The translations under genes and the position numbers were made by a program. A stretch of 6,115 nt of DNA from G039029935 sp039029935. GTDB lineage: Bacteria; Chloroflexota; Anaerolineae; Caldilineales; Caldilineaceae. The notes beneath the pieces were generated by a model. The model was given only the letters and a program-made list of their open reading frames with translations, was not told the DNA's origin and did not search any database. The stretch's first letter is position 1. Every line of letters begins with the position of its first letter. This document shows positions 5,958 to 6,115 of this stretch, piece after piece. Where the stretch lies: assembly GCA_039029935.1 (NCBI GenBank), contig JBCCFC010000854.1, forward strand, positions 1 through 6,115, read 5' to 3'.

Positions 5958-6115
5958 TTATAAATCTGGTGGATGCCAACCGGCATCTACCCAATGTTGA
6001 CGTGCATACAATGCGTCAGGGTTATTCATTTGTAATAGATGAATTGTTACACGTCCTGTTGGTGTTTTCCCAATGATTGAGCGACCATCTTTGCTCCAGT
6101 AAAAATGATCATCCC
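5958..6115 (-). CDS. C-terminal end of a probable HNH endonuclease (partial, 5' end outside window)
   Basis: A minus-strand frame is open from the window edge (first full codon at 6113) to a TAA at 5958-5960, giving 51 residues. It begins DDHFYWSKDGRSIIGKTP, continues TGRVTIHLLQMNNPDALYAR and ends with a Trp-Val-x-Ala-Gly-Trp-His-Pro-Pro stretch. From memory this pattern (HF.WS.DG..I.G.TPTGR.T...L.MNN...., then R..WV..GWHPP) is the tail that follows the metal-binding HNH domain in a common family of small HNH endonucleases in cyanobacteria and Chloroflexota. The catalytic residues would lie outside the window and are not seen. The stop is 25 nt before the acyl-CoA synthetase start with no terminator between, so read-through is possible. 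The fragment does not resemble the C-terminus of LivG or LivF. Coding status is well supported by composition and fit to the gap; the family name is less certain. Confidence 0.65.
   Translation of the reverse strand, partial: DDHFYWSKDGRSIIGKTPTGRVTIHLLQMNNPDALYARQHWVDAGWHPPDL

Noticed and set aside
5957..5962. TATAAA on the minus strand as a -10 box for the synthetase gene
   Set aside because: No acceptable -35 hexamer lies 16-18 nt upstream, and the site overlaps the stop codon of the preceding gene; chance in an A/T-rich spot is likely.
5933..5986. Longer form of the acyl-CoA synthetase starting at 5986
   Set aside because: The extra 18 residues are not like family N-termini, the longer gene would overlap the end of the upstream gene, and no good ribosome binding site precedes it.

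Overview
The window carries one co-oriented gene block on the minus strand, read from right to left. It consists of the 3' end of a probable HNH endonuclease gene at the right edge, an AMP-forming acyl-CoA synthetase, two branched-chain-amino-acid-type (HAAT/Liv) ABC permeases (LivH, then LivM) and a Liv-type substrate-binding lipoprotein (LivK-like). The LivG and LivF ATPases that this transporter class needs are not in the window.

The organism is a bacterium and probably a member of the Chloroflexota (Anaerolineae/Caldilineae-like). Three things suggest this: the binding protein has a lipobox Cys followed by a long Ala/Pro/Glu linker, the intergenic spaces are filled with short GTTGAA/GGTGGAAA-type repeats, and the right-edge fragment resembles HNH endonucleases I associate with Chloroflexota and cyanobacteria. 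This is an inference from style; there is no marker gene. Base composition looks balanced, near 50% GC by eye.

Layout: 1-267 has no gene I can support, only a small hairpin and a 9-bp direct repeat. 268-1707 is livK-like. 1708-1891 is an intergenic spacer with two 8-bp tandem repeat arrays that are imperfect inverted copies of each other. 1892-2959 is livM and 2991-3926 is livH. 3927-4030 is a spacer dominated by a perfect 22-bp inverted repeat. 4031-5932 is the acyl-CoA synthetase. 5958-6115 is the end of the HNH-type gene.

Functionally, the lipoprotein should capture a small ligand outside the membrane, LivH/LivM form the membrane channel, and an ATPase pair encoded elsewhere powers it. 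The adjacent synthetase suggests that the ligand, or something made from it, is a carboxylic acid that is activated to a CoA thioester after uptake. The two repeat hairpins lie on the boundaries ligase|livH and livM|livK but not between livH and livM, so they may partition expression within one transcript. I did not find a clearly new kind of system; the repeat-built hairpins and the ligase-transporter pairing are the points most worth a second look.
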